DNA of 64,000 nt from an uncultured Saprospiraceae bacterium (GCA_938016265.1 CALLWB010000050.1:88093-152092); one strand, 5' to 3'; counted from the first letter of the stretch, positions 45,583 through 54,984 are shown. Notes: generated from the sequence alone by a model not told the origin. A program made the numbers and translations.

Positions 45583-46506
45583 CTACTTTACAAACCACCT
45601 CATCCAGAACGGAAGTCGGTTTTGTTGAATAACGAAATATGGATCATCTGTTGCTCCAAAACTCTTATAAAACCGAGCAATAGATTCGATACCAGAACCT
45701 TCGAAATCTATTCTTTTAGGGCTGTTTTCGTTGGTCCGAATCAAGATATCCAACAAGTAGTGCATTGCTCCTACTTCTTTTCCTTTGGGCGTGGTAACGG
45801 GCAGTAGATAAGTCAATTTCCCACGGTTGACTAGAAAAAAAGCAGCGGCGCAAAGTGTTCCGTCAGCAAGTTGTACCCCAGTAATAAACCCTTTCCCTCT
45901 GGTCATTGATTGATACATGATTCGAAGGAGGGTAAAATAGGATTTGTCGGTTACATCTTTGATTTTTTGCCCTTGGTGCTCTTTAAAAAGTTCGATAAGC
46001 GTTTCTGGAGACACACTTACTCCGGCGAAAAGGTCATTTTTTGCTGCTTTTTTTAAGTTTCTTTTCAGGTTTTTAGAATATCCCGCTGCGATTTCTTCGT
46101 AGGGTGCATTCAAAAACAGTTGATAGTTTGGGCGTTTTTCTATATTGAAGCCCATCGAATCATTGACGGTAATTCGACTATTCAAGTTGATCGTTAGTCG
46201 TTTGTATTTTTTGGGAATGGCACTCAGAAATGCTCGAATTCTGTTTTCTGATAGCGCGTGGACAGAATAGAGGCCAAGTTGCTGGGCAAATTGTGGATTG
46301 TAAAGTTGTAAAAACCCAGGAATTTTATCGTTCCAAATAATAGGAAACACCGATTCATAATTGCCTTCCACTAATCCATCCCAATCTTCACAAATCTGAT
46401 TGAGGTACCAGGAAAAACCGTAAATAGTGCTGTTTCCCGCAAAATGAACACAGCTATCCCATTTATGAAAGTCAAGGTCTTTGTGTTCAACATATCGAAT
46501 ATCCAT
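45583..46506 (-). CDS. FemAB/GNAT-like acyltransferase-fold protein
   Basis: The 307-residue protein resembles GNAT-fold proteins of the FemAB-like (acetyltransferase 6) group. An N-terminal half contains YGFSWYLNQICEDWDGLV, a central basic helix reads YSKNLKRNLKKAAKNDL, and the C-terminal GNAT-like part has GKGFITGVQLADGTLCAAAFFLVNRG, LTYLLPVTTPKGKEVGAMHYLLD and RIDFEGSGIESIARFYKSFGA. Such proteins transfer aminoacyl or acyl groups to envelope precursors, but the substrate is unknown. It follows the deacetylase-like gene with a 41-base gap, suggesting one envelope-related unit. Confidence 0.75.
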   Translation of the reverse strand: MDIRYVEHKDLDFHKWDSCVHFAGNSTIYGFSWYLNQICEDWDGLVEGNYESVFPIIWNDKIPGFLQLYNPQFAQQLGLYSVHALSENRIRAFLSAIPKKYKRLTINLNSRITVNDSMGFNIEKRPNYQLFLNAPYEEIAAGYSKNLKRNLKKAAKNDLFAGVSVSPETLIELFKEHQGQKIKDVTDKSYFTLLRIMYQSMTRGKGFITGVQLADGTLCAAAFFLVNRGKLTYLLPVTTPKGKEVGAMHYLLDILIRTNENSPKRIDFEGSGIESIARFYKSFGATDDPYFVIQQNRLPFWMRWFVK

Positions 46507-46547
46507 CCGGCAAATATAATAACTCCATCCCTTAACTAGAATTATCC

Positions 46548-47849
46548 TTACTCCAATTCAAAAATATAATCATGCACGCTTCGCCACCCTACCCAATCTT
46601 CATATTCACTCAAGGAGTTATTGTGCCATAAGGTGATAAAATGACCACCCACTTTTTGGGTTTCGGCATGAAGGACGGCGATTTGATTTTTAGCTTGTGC
46701 CGGGGTTAATTTTTTGTAATGTCGCAGGGTGACATCCATTACCTGAAAGGGAAAAACGGTTAGATTGGTGGTCTGTTCTTTACTGAGGTCGTACCATTTA
46801 AAAGGATGTGCAATGCTCGCTCTAAAACCCGTTTCCGAAGCATATCCCATTGTGTAATCATACTTAATATTTAATTCGTTCAGCAACTGATAAGTATTCG
46901 GGAATTCAAGTAACAGGAAATGTTGACGACTAGAGTGAATAGTTTTGGCCGTCACATTAGATAATTTTAGAAGTTCCGAATTAATAATTTTTTTATTAAC
47001 ATGCGAATTGTAAGACGGATGGATGCCAATTTGGAACTTTACAGACAGGTCTTTTATTAATTTTTGAAAAGAATCTACTTTTAAAGAAACATTTTTATCA
47101 TATATCCCGTATTTACCAACAAGAAAGAAAAATACAGGATGTGTATTGTATTTTGAAAAAAGTTTTTCAAGATGCGGAAAGGTGAAGAATGGATCTTTCT
47201 TTTTATTGGTTAATACCGCCCATCTAAACAACAACTGGTCGAAATCTAAAGAGAGGAGACATTTTAATAAATTTGAGGTAGTACGAATTAGGCCTTTATA
47301 TTTGAAAGCCCAAGCATGATCGATATCATAAGTTGGGGTAAATTTGAATGAAGGTTTCTTGAAAATCAGACTTGGAAATTGAGCGTGGAGCATTTTTTGA
47401 ATTTCAAGCGCCCAATAATTGACAAGTGGTTTGTCTAAAAACTGATGTTGGAACGCCAGGCTACTTTGAGCAGTAAATCGACCATGTTGGTCACGGTCTG
47501 CTTCAAGGTATTCTTCATATCGGCTTACCAGATAAAAGGAAGCGGCAAACGGATCAAAAGGAAGGGCTGCATCTACAGAATTGTGAAAGAAAAAAGCGGG
47601 CAGGTCATTGTAGTTTTTAATGTCAATTTGCTGTTTTTCAATGTTACTTTTGAAAAGCAAAGAAGTTGCGCAAAAAAAAAGTCCCTGATTGAAGTCCTTG
47701 AGTTGATAAGAAAATTTTGGCGTCAGAATGGAATTAAACACTGATTTATCAAGGCAAAAATCAAACTCAACACCTAGTAAATCATTGAAAATCAATTGAA
47801 ATACATAGCGCAACCGAGGAGTAACTTCTGGAACGAATATTGTCAGCAT
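46548..47849 (-). CDS. Polysaccharide-deacetylase-like protein with DUF7033-type N-terminus
   Basis: The 433-residue protein has an N-terminal domain (about 1-160) with the SRYEEYLEADRDQHGRF signature of Bacteroidota proteins preceding NodB-like domains. A NodB-like domain follows with TPTYDIDHAW (D175, D177), FQIGIHPSYNSHVN, SSRQHFLLLEFPNTYQLL and GHFITLWHNNSLSE. Metal-ligand positions of carbohydrate esterase 4 are partly recognisable. It may deacetylate a surface glycan, or be a non-catalytic relative. It pairs with the FemAB-like gene downstream. Confidence 0.75.
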   Translation of the reverse strand: MLTIFVPEVTPRLRYVFQLIFNDLLGVEFDFCLDKSVFNSILTPKFSYQLKDFNQGLFFCATSLLFKSNIEKQQIDIKNYNDLPAFFFHNSVDAALPFDPFAASFYLVSRYEEYLEADRDQHGRFTAQSSLAFQHQFLDKPLVNYWALEIQKMLHAQFPSLIFKKPSFKFTPTYDIDHAWAFKYKGLIRTTSNLLKCLLSLDFDQLLFRWAVLTNKKKDPFFTFPHLEKLFSKYNTHPVFFFLVGKYGIYDKNVSLKVDSFQKLIKDLSVKFQIGIHPSYNSHVNKKIINSELLKLSNVTAKTIHSSRQHFLLLEFPNTYQLLNELNIKYDYTMGYASETGFRASIAHPFKWYDLSKEQTTNLTVFPFQVMDVTLRHYKKLTPAQAKNQIAVLHAETQKVGGHFITLWHNNSLSEYEDWVGWRSVHDYIFELE

Positions 47850-47937
47850 TTAATGAATTATAATCAAATTAAATAAAAATATTTACTTCAGAAACCCTGA
47901 AGGTTAAAAAAATGTCACCCTTTTTATACAAAAAACG

Positions 47938-47945
47938 TAAATTTG
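47938..47945 (+). promoter_or_regulatory. Predicted -7 box (TAAATTTG) of the GTPase signalling locus
   Basis: The word matches TAnnTTTG 52 bases before the first gene of the locus. No clear -33 element is seen at normal spacing. Confidence 0.4.
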
Positions 47946-47997
47946 AAACCCCAATTACAATTATAGATTTTTCTAAAATTGAAAAAAAATTTGGCTA

Positions 47998-48399
47998 ATG
48001 AAAGACAAAGGAAACAAAAATCAATCAGTTAATCAGCCTATGAACGGAGAAATTGGCACCATTAGAGACATTTTGATGGGCGCTCACATTGCTGAATATG
48101 AAGCGAATTTCCTCTCCATTAGAGAGCTACTTGAAAAAAGCGACATCGATGTCGATACAAGAATCAAGGCGCTTGAAAAAAAGGTAAATGGACGATTTGC
48201 AGATCTAGAGCAAAATACAACTAAATGGTTGGATGCACTCGAGAAAAACATGAACAAACGCTTTGAAGAATCGGAAAGACTCATTCAGGCAAAAGTCCAT
48301 GAGTTGGATGAAAAAATCAACAAAGTCAGTCAAGTAGACAAGGCTAATCTTGGTGAAATGTTAGCGCATTTAAGTAAAAACCTTATTAACAATGGCTAA
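47998..48399 (+). CDS. Coiled-coil protein of the GTPase locus
   Basis: The 133-residue protein has an N-terminal segment EIGTIRDILMGAHIAEYEANF, also reminiscent of the start of the next gene product, then about 80 residues of heptad-like helix (IRELLEK to VHELDEKINKV) rich in Lys, Glu and Leu. It has no signal peptide or membrane segment, so it is cytoplasmic. The N-terminal resemblance and position suggest that it partners with the longin-like protein, perhaps as an oligomerisation or scaffold subunit. No catalytic motif is present. Confidence 0.7.
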   Translation: MKDKGNKNQSVNQPMNGEIGTIRDILMGAHIAEYEANFLSIRELLEKSDIDVDTRIKALEKKVNGRFADLEQNTTKWLDALEKNMNKRFEESERLIQAKVHELDEKINKVSQVDKANLGEMLAHLSKNLINNG

Positions 48400-48545
48400 C
48401 AGCAGCAGCACTTCTTAATAGAAACTTATTGAAAACATCTTACTCTTAATTATTTTGATGTAACTTTATCTAATAATATTCGTCTGAATATTATACGTAG
48501 ATTTCTATTTCAATTTTAATAAAAACTCCTGGAAATAACCACGTC

Positions 48546-49376
48546 ATGAATGGACAGCATCAAATACCCCAAGACGAGGACACCCAGCTTCAGGTTATTA
48601 AAAATATCCTGCTTACAGGCACAAACAAGGATCTTGGAGAAATAAAAGACATCCTTGCCAAAAAAGATCAACTAAGCCACCACATTGATCCGGTTTTAGA
48701 AGATAAAATCCTCTACATAAAAGAAAATTTCGACAAAATATTCGGCAATGAAGTGGACATGCTTGTAGACAAAAGACTAGCTGAATCACCAGAACAACTA
48801 CTGGCCATCATTTCACCTATGCTTGGTCGACTAATCAAAAAATACATCGCGCATCAATTCCAAATGCTTAGAGAAAACATTGATCAAAACATCAAACAGG
48901 CAACCTCTAGTCAAGGCGTTATGGGCAGAATAAAAGCACAACTTTTCGGGATAAAAAGCAGCGACATTATATTATCCAACGTCGATGCCATCGTTATCAA
49001 AGAAATCTATGTTATCAAACGGCACTCTGGTTTGGTCATGGGGAGTTACTCTATTGACAATACGATAGATCGCGATATGATTGGAGGTATGCTTACCGCC
49101 ATCAAAGCATTTGTAGAAGATGCCATCACCGATGAAGAAGGAAAAGGAGAGGAATTAGAAATGATTCAGTATGGAAATTATAAAATATTTATACAGAATT
49201 TTTATAATTACTATATTGCAGTCGTAATGAGTGGAACAATAAGCTCCGCTCACCGGAATGACCTGTCAGATAAAATGATTAGTTTCGCAGAAAGAGAACT
49301 TAGTACCCTCTCTCCAAAGGAAATTGCCACCAACGATGATATGATTTCCCATAAATTAAAAGAATACTTCAGCTAA
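48546..49376 (+). CDS. Longin/roadblock-like protein with helical N-terminus, GTPase partner candidate
   Basis: The 276-residue protein has an N-terminal helical part (about 10-130): VIKNILLTGTNKDLGEIKDIL, then DPVLEDKILYIKEN and AESPEQLLAIISPMLGRLIKKYI. This pattern is also found in the conserved region preceding OmpA-like domains in a family of bacterial envelope proteins. A compact alpha/beta domain (about 145-245: VIKEIYVIKRHSGLVMGSYS, DRDMIGGMLTAIKAFVEDAI, MIQYGNYKIFIQNFYNYYIAVVMSG) follows, with the topology expected for longin/roadblock folds, which are partners of Ras-like GTPases. No OmpA domain follows here. Its stop is 10 bases before the GTPase gene, so translation is linked. Fold assignment is inference. 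Confidence 0.65.
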   Translation: MNGQHQIPQDEDTQLQVIKNILLTGTNKDLGEIKDILAKKDQLSHHIDPVLEDKILYIKENFDKIFGNEVDMLVDKRLAESPEQLLAIISPMLGRLIKKYIAHQFQMLRENIDQNIKQATSSQGVMGRIKAQLFGIKSSDIILSNVDAIVIKEIYVIKRHSGLVMGSYSIDNTIDRDMIGGMLTAIKAFVEDAITDEEGKGEELEMIQYGNYKIFIQNFYNYYIAVVMSGTISSAHRNDLSDKMISFAERELSTLSPKEIATNDDMISHKLKEYFS

Positions 49377-49386
49377 AATATTCAAC

Positions 49387-49875
49387 ATGATCAGTAAAAA
49401 AGTGATCCTAACAGGAAGCTTTGGAGTCGGAAAAACATCCCTTTTCAATCAATTCGTTTACAGTAGATTTAGTGACAAATACCTCACAACAATCGGTGTA
49501 AAAGTTAATAAAAAAGTAATCAAAGTAAAGGATAGAGATCTCTCTATCTTGCTTTGGGATATTGCCGGTGAAGTGTCCCAAGACAAAGTACCTGTCTCCT
49601 ATTTCTTAGGGGCCAGCGGTATCATTTATGTATTTGACCTTACCCGTCCTACCACACACAAAAACATTGCTGAAGACATAGAATACCTCAAAGGATTACT
49701 GCCTGATGGGGTGGTAAAAATTGTGGGGAACAAATCTGACCTTCTAGGCAAAGACCAAATCGAAAAGGTGGTTGCTGACATGCCACTCCATTGCGATGTG
49801 ATTACCAGTGCAAAAACTGGTGATAATGTCGAAGAACTTTTCCAAGTAATTGGTAGTGAATTAATAGACTTATAA
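49387..49875 (+). CDS. Ras/Rab-like small GTPase
   Basis: The 162-residue protein is a single G domain: P-loop GSFGVGKTS (10-18), switch I YLTTIGVKV with T35, switch II WDIAGE (57-62), G4 NKSD (115-118) and G5 TSAK (140-143). The sequence around switch I (TTIGV) and GIIYVFDLTRP is closer to eukaryotic Rab/Ras than to MglA. The usual catalytic Gln after DxAG is Glu (E62), which may give slow hydrolysis. There is no C-terminal prenylation motif and no membrane segment. It is preceded by the longin-like gene (10 bases) and followed by a degenerate histidine kinase (42 bases). Effector and process are unknown. Confidence 0.93.
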   Translation: MISKKVILTGSFGVGKTSLFNQFVYSRFSDKYLTTIGVKVNKKVIKVKDRDLSILLWDIAGEVSQDKVPVSYFLGASGIIYVFDLTRPTTHKNIAEDIEYLKGLLPDGVVKIVGNKSDLLGKDQIEKVVADMPLHCDVITSAKTGDNVEELFQVIGSELIDL

Positions 49876-49917
49876 ACAACAATCGACCAACTTAGTCAGC
49901 AGGTACTCCTTTTATTT

Positions 49918-51099
49918 ATGAAACAACTGGAAGAATACAAAATTAACCGGATTAAACAATCCAGCCAATTTGTCCTACTCAATGAGTCAGGCAAATTTGT
50001 AGCTAGTTGTGACTCCTTGTTTCCAGCAACTAAACAAATAAATGTAGAGGTAAAATACTGGTCTCCCTTTATAGAAAGTGTATTTGATTCTCTTCTAGAA
50101 TTACAAATCGGTGATGCCGAACTATATTTTTCCAAAGTACAATCCCCTAAAGAAGATCTACTCGGGTTTTACGACTTTTCTTTTTCTAAAATTGAATTGG
50201 AAGGAAAAAAATACATCCTCTGGATAATTTACGATTATACACACGTCTATAAAGAGTTTTTTGCCTACCAGCAAAACCGTAACGAACTAATTCTCAAAAA
50301 TGAACGTATCAGCGTTATTCAACGGGTGCTTCAATCACAAAGAGACATCCTTAGCAGGAGAAATGTAGAATTAGAACGCCTGAGCCATTTCAAAAGAAAA
50401 TACTACGAGACGATAAGCAATGGGATTAAAACACCATTAAATGCGATTGGAGGGATTTCTCATCTGTTGTCTAAAAACATTAAAGACAAGGATACGATTG
50501 AGTACATTTCTGCCATCGAGGTCTCCCTCAATCAAATGAAAGATTTGGTGGAAGAACTCATCATCTTAACAAGTGTAGACGAAAGCATCGAATTTGACAA
50601 TGTCGAATTTGACATCTGCGATCTGTTGAACGACATTAGTACTCGCTTTGAAAAAATGGCTGCCGACAACGATATTATGCTCAATATCTCCGTCCATTCA
50701 GAAATCCCTGAAAATCTATTTGGCAATTATACTTACCTCAAGCATATTATGAATGGCCTCATGATGAATACCGTGAAACTAACAGAACGGGGTCGCATCA
50801 ATATCGAATTTAGCCCTGTCCAAGTGGAAGGCAAACAACGATTTTTAATTGAATTTAAGGTTCAAAACCCCCTCAATGGAGCACTTCCAATGCAGTTTAA
50901 CGGAAACGGCAATGGATATAGCAGCGATGGTTCTGAAAAGTATGATCTTCAAACCACCGTTCATTCTGAAATCGAATTAAGACTATCCATTATCAAACGT
51001 TTTGTAGAACTGCACGATGGAATTTTTTCTATCGAAAACACCAAAGAAGATGGAGCAAAGGTCGCTTTCACCTTCCCCTACCAGCTTAGCCCTTCCTAG
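49918..51099 (+). CDS. PAS-like, degenerate histidine kinase (pseudokinase)
   Basis: The 393-residue cytoplasmic protein has a PAS-like domain (about 18-112: FVLLNESGKFVAS to ILWIIYDYTHVYKEF), a coiled-coil linker (115-155), a DHp-like helix pair and an ATPase-like domain. The H-box reads ISNGIKTPLNAIGG: the phospho-acceptor His is N168 and the next Glu is G169. The N-box survives (N279, N284, K287, T289 in IMNGLMMNTVKLT), but no DxGxG or GxGxG nucleotide-lid glycines are found; that region is an NGNGNGYSSDG stretch. The histidine kinase activity is therefore probably lost. It may sense through PAS and act on the neighbouring GTPase. Confidence 0.82.
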   Translation: MKQLEEYKINRIKQSSQFVLLNESGKFVASCDSLFPATKQINVEVKYWSPFIESVFDSLLELQIGDAELYFSKVQSPKEDLLGFYDFSFSKIELEGKKYILWIIYDYTHVYKEFFAYQQNRNELILKNERISVIQRVLQSQRDILSRRNVELERLSHFKRKYYETISNGIKTPLNAIGGISHLLSKNIKDKDTIEYISAIEVSLNQMKDLVEELIILTSVDESIEFDNVEFDICDLLNDISTRFEKMAADNDIMLNISVHSEIPENLFGNYTYLKHIMNGLMMNTVKLTERGRINIEFSPVQVEGKQRFLIEFKVQNPLNGALPMQFNGNGNGYSSDGSEKYDLQTTVHSEIELRLSIIKRFVELHDGIFSIENTKEDGAKVAFTFPYQLSPS

Positions 51100-51360
51100 G
51101 TTTGTTATTGGTTGTTTATTAATGATTCTTGGTAAATGGCATTGGACTTTTGCTGTGGGCTTTGGAGTTGTCGTCCTAGAAGGTACAGAGGGTCATCTTA
51201 GCGATTTTACCATTCACCACTAAACAATCCCATTTTTTTTATGTTCTTTTGTGGAACAAAAAAAAGGAGTTGAATTTCTCTAACTAAACAACCACCAAAT
51301 TTCAAAATCTGTCTAAAATTTGACTAAGAATCAGATGAAGTTTGGCTGAACCAATGTATT

Positions 51361-52365
51361 ATGCAATTAAAAAGAGCAGCAATAACAGGTATTGCAGGGT
51401 GGGTGCCGGAAAATCGACTAACCAACCAAGACCTGGAAAAAATGGTCGACACAAATGATGAATGGATAAGAACAAGAACAGGAATAAATGAACGCAGAAT
51501 CTTAAATGAAAAAGGAAAAGGGACTTCTGACATTGCAGTTCCAGCTGTTCTTGATCTGTTGAAAAAAACGAATACCGCCCCGGAAGAAGTAGATCTGCTC
51601 ATTTGCGCAACTTCTACTCCAGACATGCAATTTCCAGCCACAGCAAATGTCATTTGTGATAAAATTGGGATAAAAAATGCGTTTGGATACGATATCAATG
51701 CCGCCTGCTCTGGCTTCTTATATTCCTTGGTAACCGCCTCCAAATTTATAGAAACAGGTACTTATAAAAAGATAATAGTGGTCGGGGCTGACAAAATGTC
51801 TTCGATTATTAACTACCAAGATCGGACAACTTGTATCATCTTTGGCGATGGCGGTGGAGCAGTAATGCTCGAACCGTCCAAAGACGATAGCGGAATATAT
51901 GATAGTATATTGGAGTCAGATGGCAGCGGAAGACACTACCTCTTTCAAAAATCAGGAGGATCGGTAAGCCCTGCTACGCCAGAATCAGTAGCTGCTCGTG
52001 AGCATTTTGTAACACAGGAAGGAGCACACGTCTTCAAAGCAGCCGTCAAAAACCTAAGTTCTTCGATGGATCGGGTGATGAAAAGAAATAATCTAACTAG
52101 CGACGATATTGCATGGTTTATACCACATCAAGCAAATCTAAGAATCATAAAGGCGGCTGCCGCTTATATTGGTCTGGATGAAAAGAAGGTGGCCGTCAAT
52201 ATCTCAAAATACGGGAATACTACTAACGGAACGATACCTCTATGCCTTTGGGAATGGGAGTCTAAGTTCAAAAAAGGAGACAACTTGATACTTGGAGCTT
52301 TTGGAGGTGGTTTTACTTGGGGAGCAGTTTATTTAAAATGGGCCTATGATGCTCCAAACAGTTAA
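51361..52365 (+). CDS. fabH: Beta-ketoacyl-ACP synthase III
   Basis: The 334-residue enzyme shows the FabH catalytic triad: C116 in INAACSGFLYSL, H256 in WFIPHQANLRII and N286 in SKYGNTTNG. It also has the CoA-binding TNDEWIRTRTGI at the N-terminus. It starts fatty acid synthesis by condensing acyl-CoA with malonyl-ACP. It lies 140 bases upstream of efp; the efp-accB-accC genes follow on the same strand, linking fatty-acid initiation with acetyl-CoA carboxylation. plsX and rpmF, often found upstream of fabH, are absent. Confidence 0.96.
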   Translation: MQLKRAAITGIAGWVPENRLTNQDLEKMVDTNDEWIRTRTGINERRILNEKGKGTSDIAVPAVLDLLKKTNTAPEEVDLLICATSTPDMQFPATANVICDKIGIKNAFGYDINAACSGFLYSLVTASKFIETGTYKKIIVVGADKMSSIINYQDRTTCIIFGDGGGAVMLEPSKDDSGIYDSILESDGSGRHYLFQKSGGSVSPATPESVAAREHFVTQEGAHVFKAAVKNLSSSMDRVMKRNNLTSDDIAWFIPHQANLRIIKAAAAYIGLDEKKVAVNISKYGNTTNGTIPLCLWEWESKFKKGDNLILGAFGGGFTWGAVYLKWAYDAPNS

Positions 52366-52457
52366 TAGACAACCACTTTACAGCCTCTTCATCGTCCCTA
52401 AATTGCACCGAAAATAATCCACAAACGAAAAAGTTCTAATAATTTTAAACATCTTTC

Positions 52458-52465
52458 TATCTTTG
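52458..52465 (+). promoter_or_regulatory. Predicted -7 box (TATCTTTG) of efp
   Basis: An exact TAnnTTTG match lies 40 bases before the efp ATG. GTTC about 21 bases upstream is a weak -33 candidate. Confidence 0.6.
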
Positions 52466-52505
52466 TAGCCTGATTTTTAAACCATTTCAATTTAACTTAA
52501 TAAAA

Positions 52506-53075
52506 ATGGCAAGTACTTCCGACATAAGAAATGGCCTGTGCCTAGACTATAGCAACGACATTTATTCAATCGTTGAGTTTCAGCATGTGAAGCCCGGCAA
52601 AGGGAATGCCTTTGTTAGAACAAAGCTGAAAAGTCTTACTACTGGCAAGGTAATAGACAACACCTTCCCTGCCGGACACAAAATTTCAGTAGTTCGCGTA
52701 GAACGAAGAAAAATGCAATTTTTATATGCAGATGACACTGGGTTTAACTTCATGGACAATGAGACTTATGAGCAAATAAGTATCAATCCAGATATGCTGG
52801 ACAATCCTAAATTGCTAAAAGAAGGATCAGATGTAGAAGTCTTATTCCACGCAGAAAAAGAAATCCCCCTTACGGTTGATATGCCCCAATATGTGCAACT
52901 GGCAGTTTCTTATACAGAGCCAGGAGTGCGAGGAGATACCGCTTCGACCAACGTTATGAAACCCGCTAAACTAGAAACTGGTGCCGAAGTAAAGGTGCCA
53001 CTTTTTGTGAATGAAGGGGATGTAATAAAAGTAGACACACGATCTAACTCTTACGTAGAACGTGTTAAAAAATAA
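52506..53075 (+). CDS. efp: Elongation factor P
   Basis: The 189-residue protein has the KOW-like first domain with K32 at the tip of the conserved VKPGKGNAFVR loop, the residue modified by beta-lysylation in many bacteria. Two OB domains follow (to VDMPQYVQLAVSYTEPGVRGDT and TGAEVKVPLFVNEGDVIKVDTRSN SYVER at the C-terminus). It relieves ribosome stalling at polyproline stretches. It has its own promoter and is followed after 14 bases by accB. No modification enzyme is seen in the window. Confidence 0.97.
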   Translation: MASTSDIRNGLCLDYSNDIYSIVEFQHVKPGKGNAFVRTKLKSLTTGKVIDNTFPAGHKISVVRVERRKMQFLYADDTGFNFMDNETYEQISINPDMLDNPKLLKEGSDVEVLFHAEKEIPLTVDMPQYVQLAVSYTEPGVRGDTASTNVMKPAKLETGAEVKVPLFVNEGDVIKVDTRSNSYVERVKK

Positions 53076-53089
53076 TACACCACCACACT

Positions 53090-53620
53090 ATGGAATTCAA
53101 ACAAGTTCAACAGCTTATTAAGCTAATTAGTGAATCAAACAATATATCTGAATTCAAAATGGAAGAAGGAGACCTAAAACTCTCTATTCGTACCAAACAT
53201 TATTCAGATGCGAAGGCAGCGCCTAACACCACTACTACCCAGCAGATTTTGCCCATGCAAGCTGCCATGCCGCCTATAGGTACACAGCATTTTGCTCCAC
53301 CAGCAAATCCTGCAGTAGCTGAAGCACCTCAAACTCAGGCTGGAGAAGACACTAGCAATACTGGAGAAGAAGACAATTATGTCTACGTTCGATCTCCTAT
53401 TGTTGGAACCTTCTACCGCTCTTCCGCTCCAGACAAAGATCCGTTTATCAAACCGGGAGACCAGATTTCTACCGGAGATGTAGTCTGTATCGTAGAAGCT
53501 ATGAAATTATTCAATGAAATCGAATCAGAAGTGTCTGGAAAAGTCATCAAAATATTAGTAGATGACGCCTCACCGGTCGAATATGACCAAGCATTATTCA
53601 TTGTTGATCCTCAAGGATAA
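53090..53620 (+). CDS. accB: Biotin carboxyl carrier protein of acetyl-CoA carboxylase
   Basis: The 176-residue protein has an N-terminal helical segment, a Pro/Ala/Gln-rich flexible linker (about 42-95) and a C-terminal biotinyl domain (about 97-175) with [11 protein letters not shown]139 being the biotinylated lysine. It carries carboxybiotin between AccC and the AccA/AccD transferase. The gene lies 14 bases after efp and 17 bases before accC; accA and accD are not nearby. Confidence 0.97.
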   Translation: MEFKQVQQLIKLISESNNISEFKMEEGDLKLSIRTKHYSDAKAAPNTTTTQQILPMQAAMPPIGTQHFAPPANPAVAEAPQTQAGEDTSNTGEEDNYVYVRSPIVGTFYRSSAPDKDPFIKPGDQISTGDVVCIVEAMKLFNEIESEVSGKVIKILVDDASPVEYDQALFIVDPQG

Positions 53621-53637
53621 TCCTCAACCAAACTGTT

Positions 53638-54984
53638 ATGTTTGAAAAAATTCTTATTGCGAATCGAGGGGAAATTGCCCTTCGAATTATTCGTACTTGC
53701 CGTGAAATGGGCATCAAAACAGTCGCTGTATATTCTACAGCCGATCGTGAAAGCCTGCACGTCCGTTTTGCTGATGAAGCGGTATGTATCGGACCTGCAC
53801 CATCCTCAGAATCTTACCTGAAGATGGCAAATATTATGGCAGCCGTAGAAATCACTAATGCCGACGCCGTTCATCCTGGTTATGGATTTTTGGCTGAAAA
53901 CTCAGAATTTGCTGAAGTTTGTAGCCAATATGGCGTCAAATTTATTGGCCCTACTGCACAGATGATCCGCAAAATGGGTGATAAAATCACCGCCAAAGAA
54001 ACCATGATAAAAGCAGGTGTTCCTGTAATTCCTGGTTCGGAAGGTCTGCTCAAAAATGTAGAACACGGGTTAAAAATTGCAGAAGAAATTGGATATCCTG
54101 TCATCCTGAAGGCAACTGCCGGAGGTGGTGGTAAAGGAATGCGCATCGTCTGGAATAAAGAAGAACTAGAACCAATGTGGGATAGCGCCCGCCAGGAAGC
54201 TGGTGCTTCTTTTGGTAATGACGGTATCTATATTGAAAAATTTATTGAAGAACCCAGACATATCGAAATTCAGGTAGCTGGTGATCAGTTTGGTACAGTT
54301 TGCCACCTGTCAGAAAGAGATTGCTCCATTCAACGAAGACATCAAAAACTAGTAGAAGAATCGCCTTCTCCTTTCGTCGACGACGAACTGAGGGAGGCTA
54401 TGGGAGCTGCTGCCATCAAAGCAGGAGAATCTATTAAGTATGAAGGTGTTGGTACTGTAGAATTTTTGGTAGACAAACACCGAAACTTCTATTTTATGGA
54501 AATGAATACCAGAATTCAGGTAGAACATACGGTAACCGAAGAGGTCATTGACTACGATTTAATAAAGGAACAAATCAAAATAGCTGCGGGCATTAAGATT
54601 TCAGGTGACAACTACATTCCGAATATGCACGCGATAGAGTGCCGTATCAATGCAGAGGACCCCTTCAATGACTTTCGACCTTGCCCTGGGAAGATCAGCT
54701 CGTTTCACAGCTCTAAAGGCCACGGTGTACGGGTAGATACTCATGTGTATGCTGGTTATACAGTTCCTCCTTACTACGATTCGATGATTGCTAAGGTTAT
54801 TTGTCGGGCGCAGACCAGAGAAGAGTGCATCAACAAAATGTCTCGCGCACTGGATGAGTTTATCGTGGAAGGCATCAAAACTACCGTCCCCTTTCATCAA
54901 AAACTAATGAAAGACCCAGACTTCAGATCTGGTAATTTTAATACTGGTTTTATGACTACGTTTGACATAGGGGAAGAGGAGTAA
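53638..54984 (+). CDS. accC: Biotin carboxylase subunit of acetyl-CoA carboxylase
   Basis: The 448-residue ATP-grasp enzyme shows the N-terminal [16 protein letters not shown], the ATP-grasp glycine loop [14 protein letters not shown], the biotin-carboxylase signature [15 protein letters not shown], the catalytic region with [14 protein letters not shown], and the C-terminal domain with [12 protein letters not shown]. It carboxylates the biotin on AccB using bicarbonate and ATP. It is the last gene of the efp-accB-accC unit. Confidence 0.97.
   Translation: MFEKILIANRGEIALRIIRTCREMGIKTVAVYSTADRESLHVRFADEAVCIGPAPSSESYLKMANIMAAVEITNADAVHPGYGFLAENSEFAEVCSQYGVKFIGPTAQMIRKMGDKITAKETMIKAGVPVIPGSEGLLKNVEHGLKIAEEIGYPVILKATAGGGGKGMRIVWNKEELEPMWDSARQEAGASFGNDGIYIEKFIEEPRHIEIQVAGDQFGTVCHLSERDCSIQRRHQKLVEESPSPFVDDELREAMGAAAIKAGESIKYEGVGTVEFLVDKHRNFYFMEMNTRIQVEHTVTEEVIDYDLIKEQIKIAAGIKISGDNYIPNMHAIECRINAEDPFNDFRPCPGKISSFHSSKGHGVRVDTHVYAGYTVPPYYDSMIAKVICRAQTREECINKMSRALDEFIVEGIKTTVPFHQKLMKDPDFRSGNFNTGFMTTFDIGEEE

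Noticed and set aside
51122..51223. A 33-codon frame after the pseudokinase (MILGKWHWTFAVGFG)
   Set aside because: It lies between two genes, has no clear ribosome-binding or conserved features, and the hydrophobic look is within chance for this composition.
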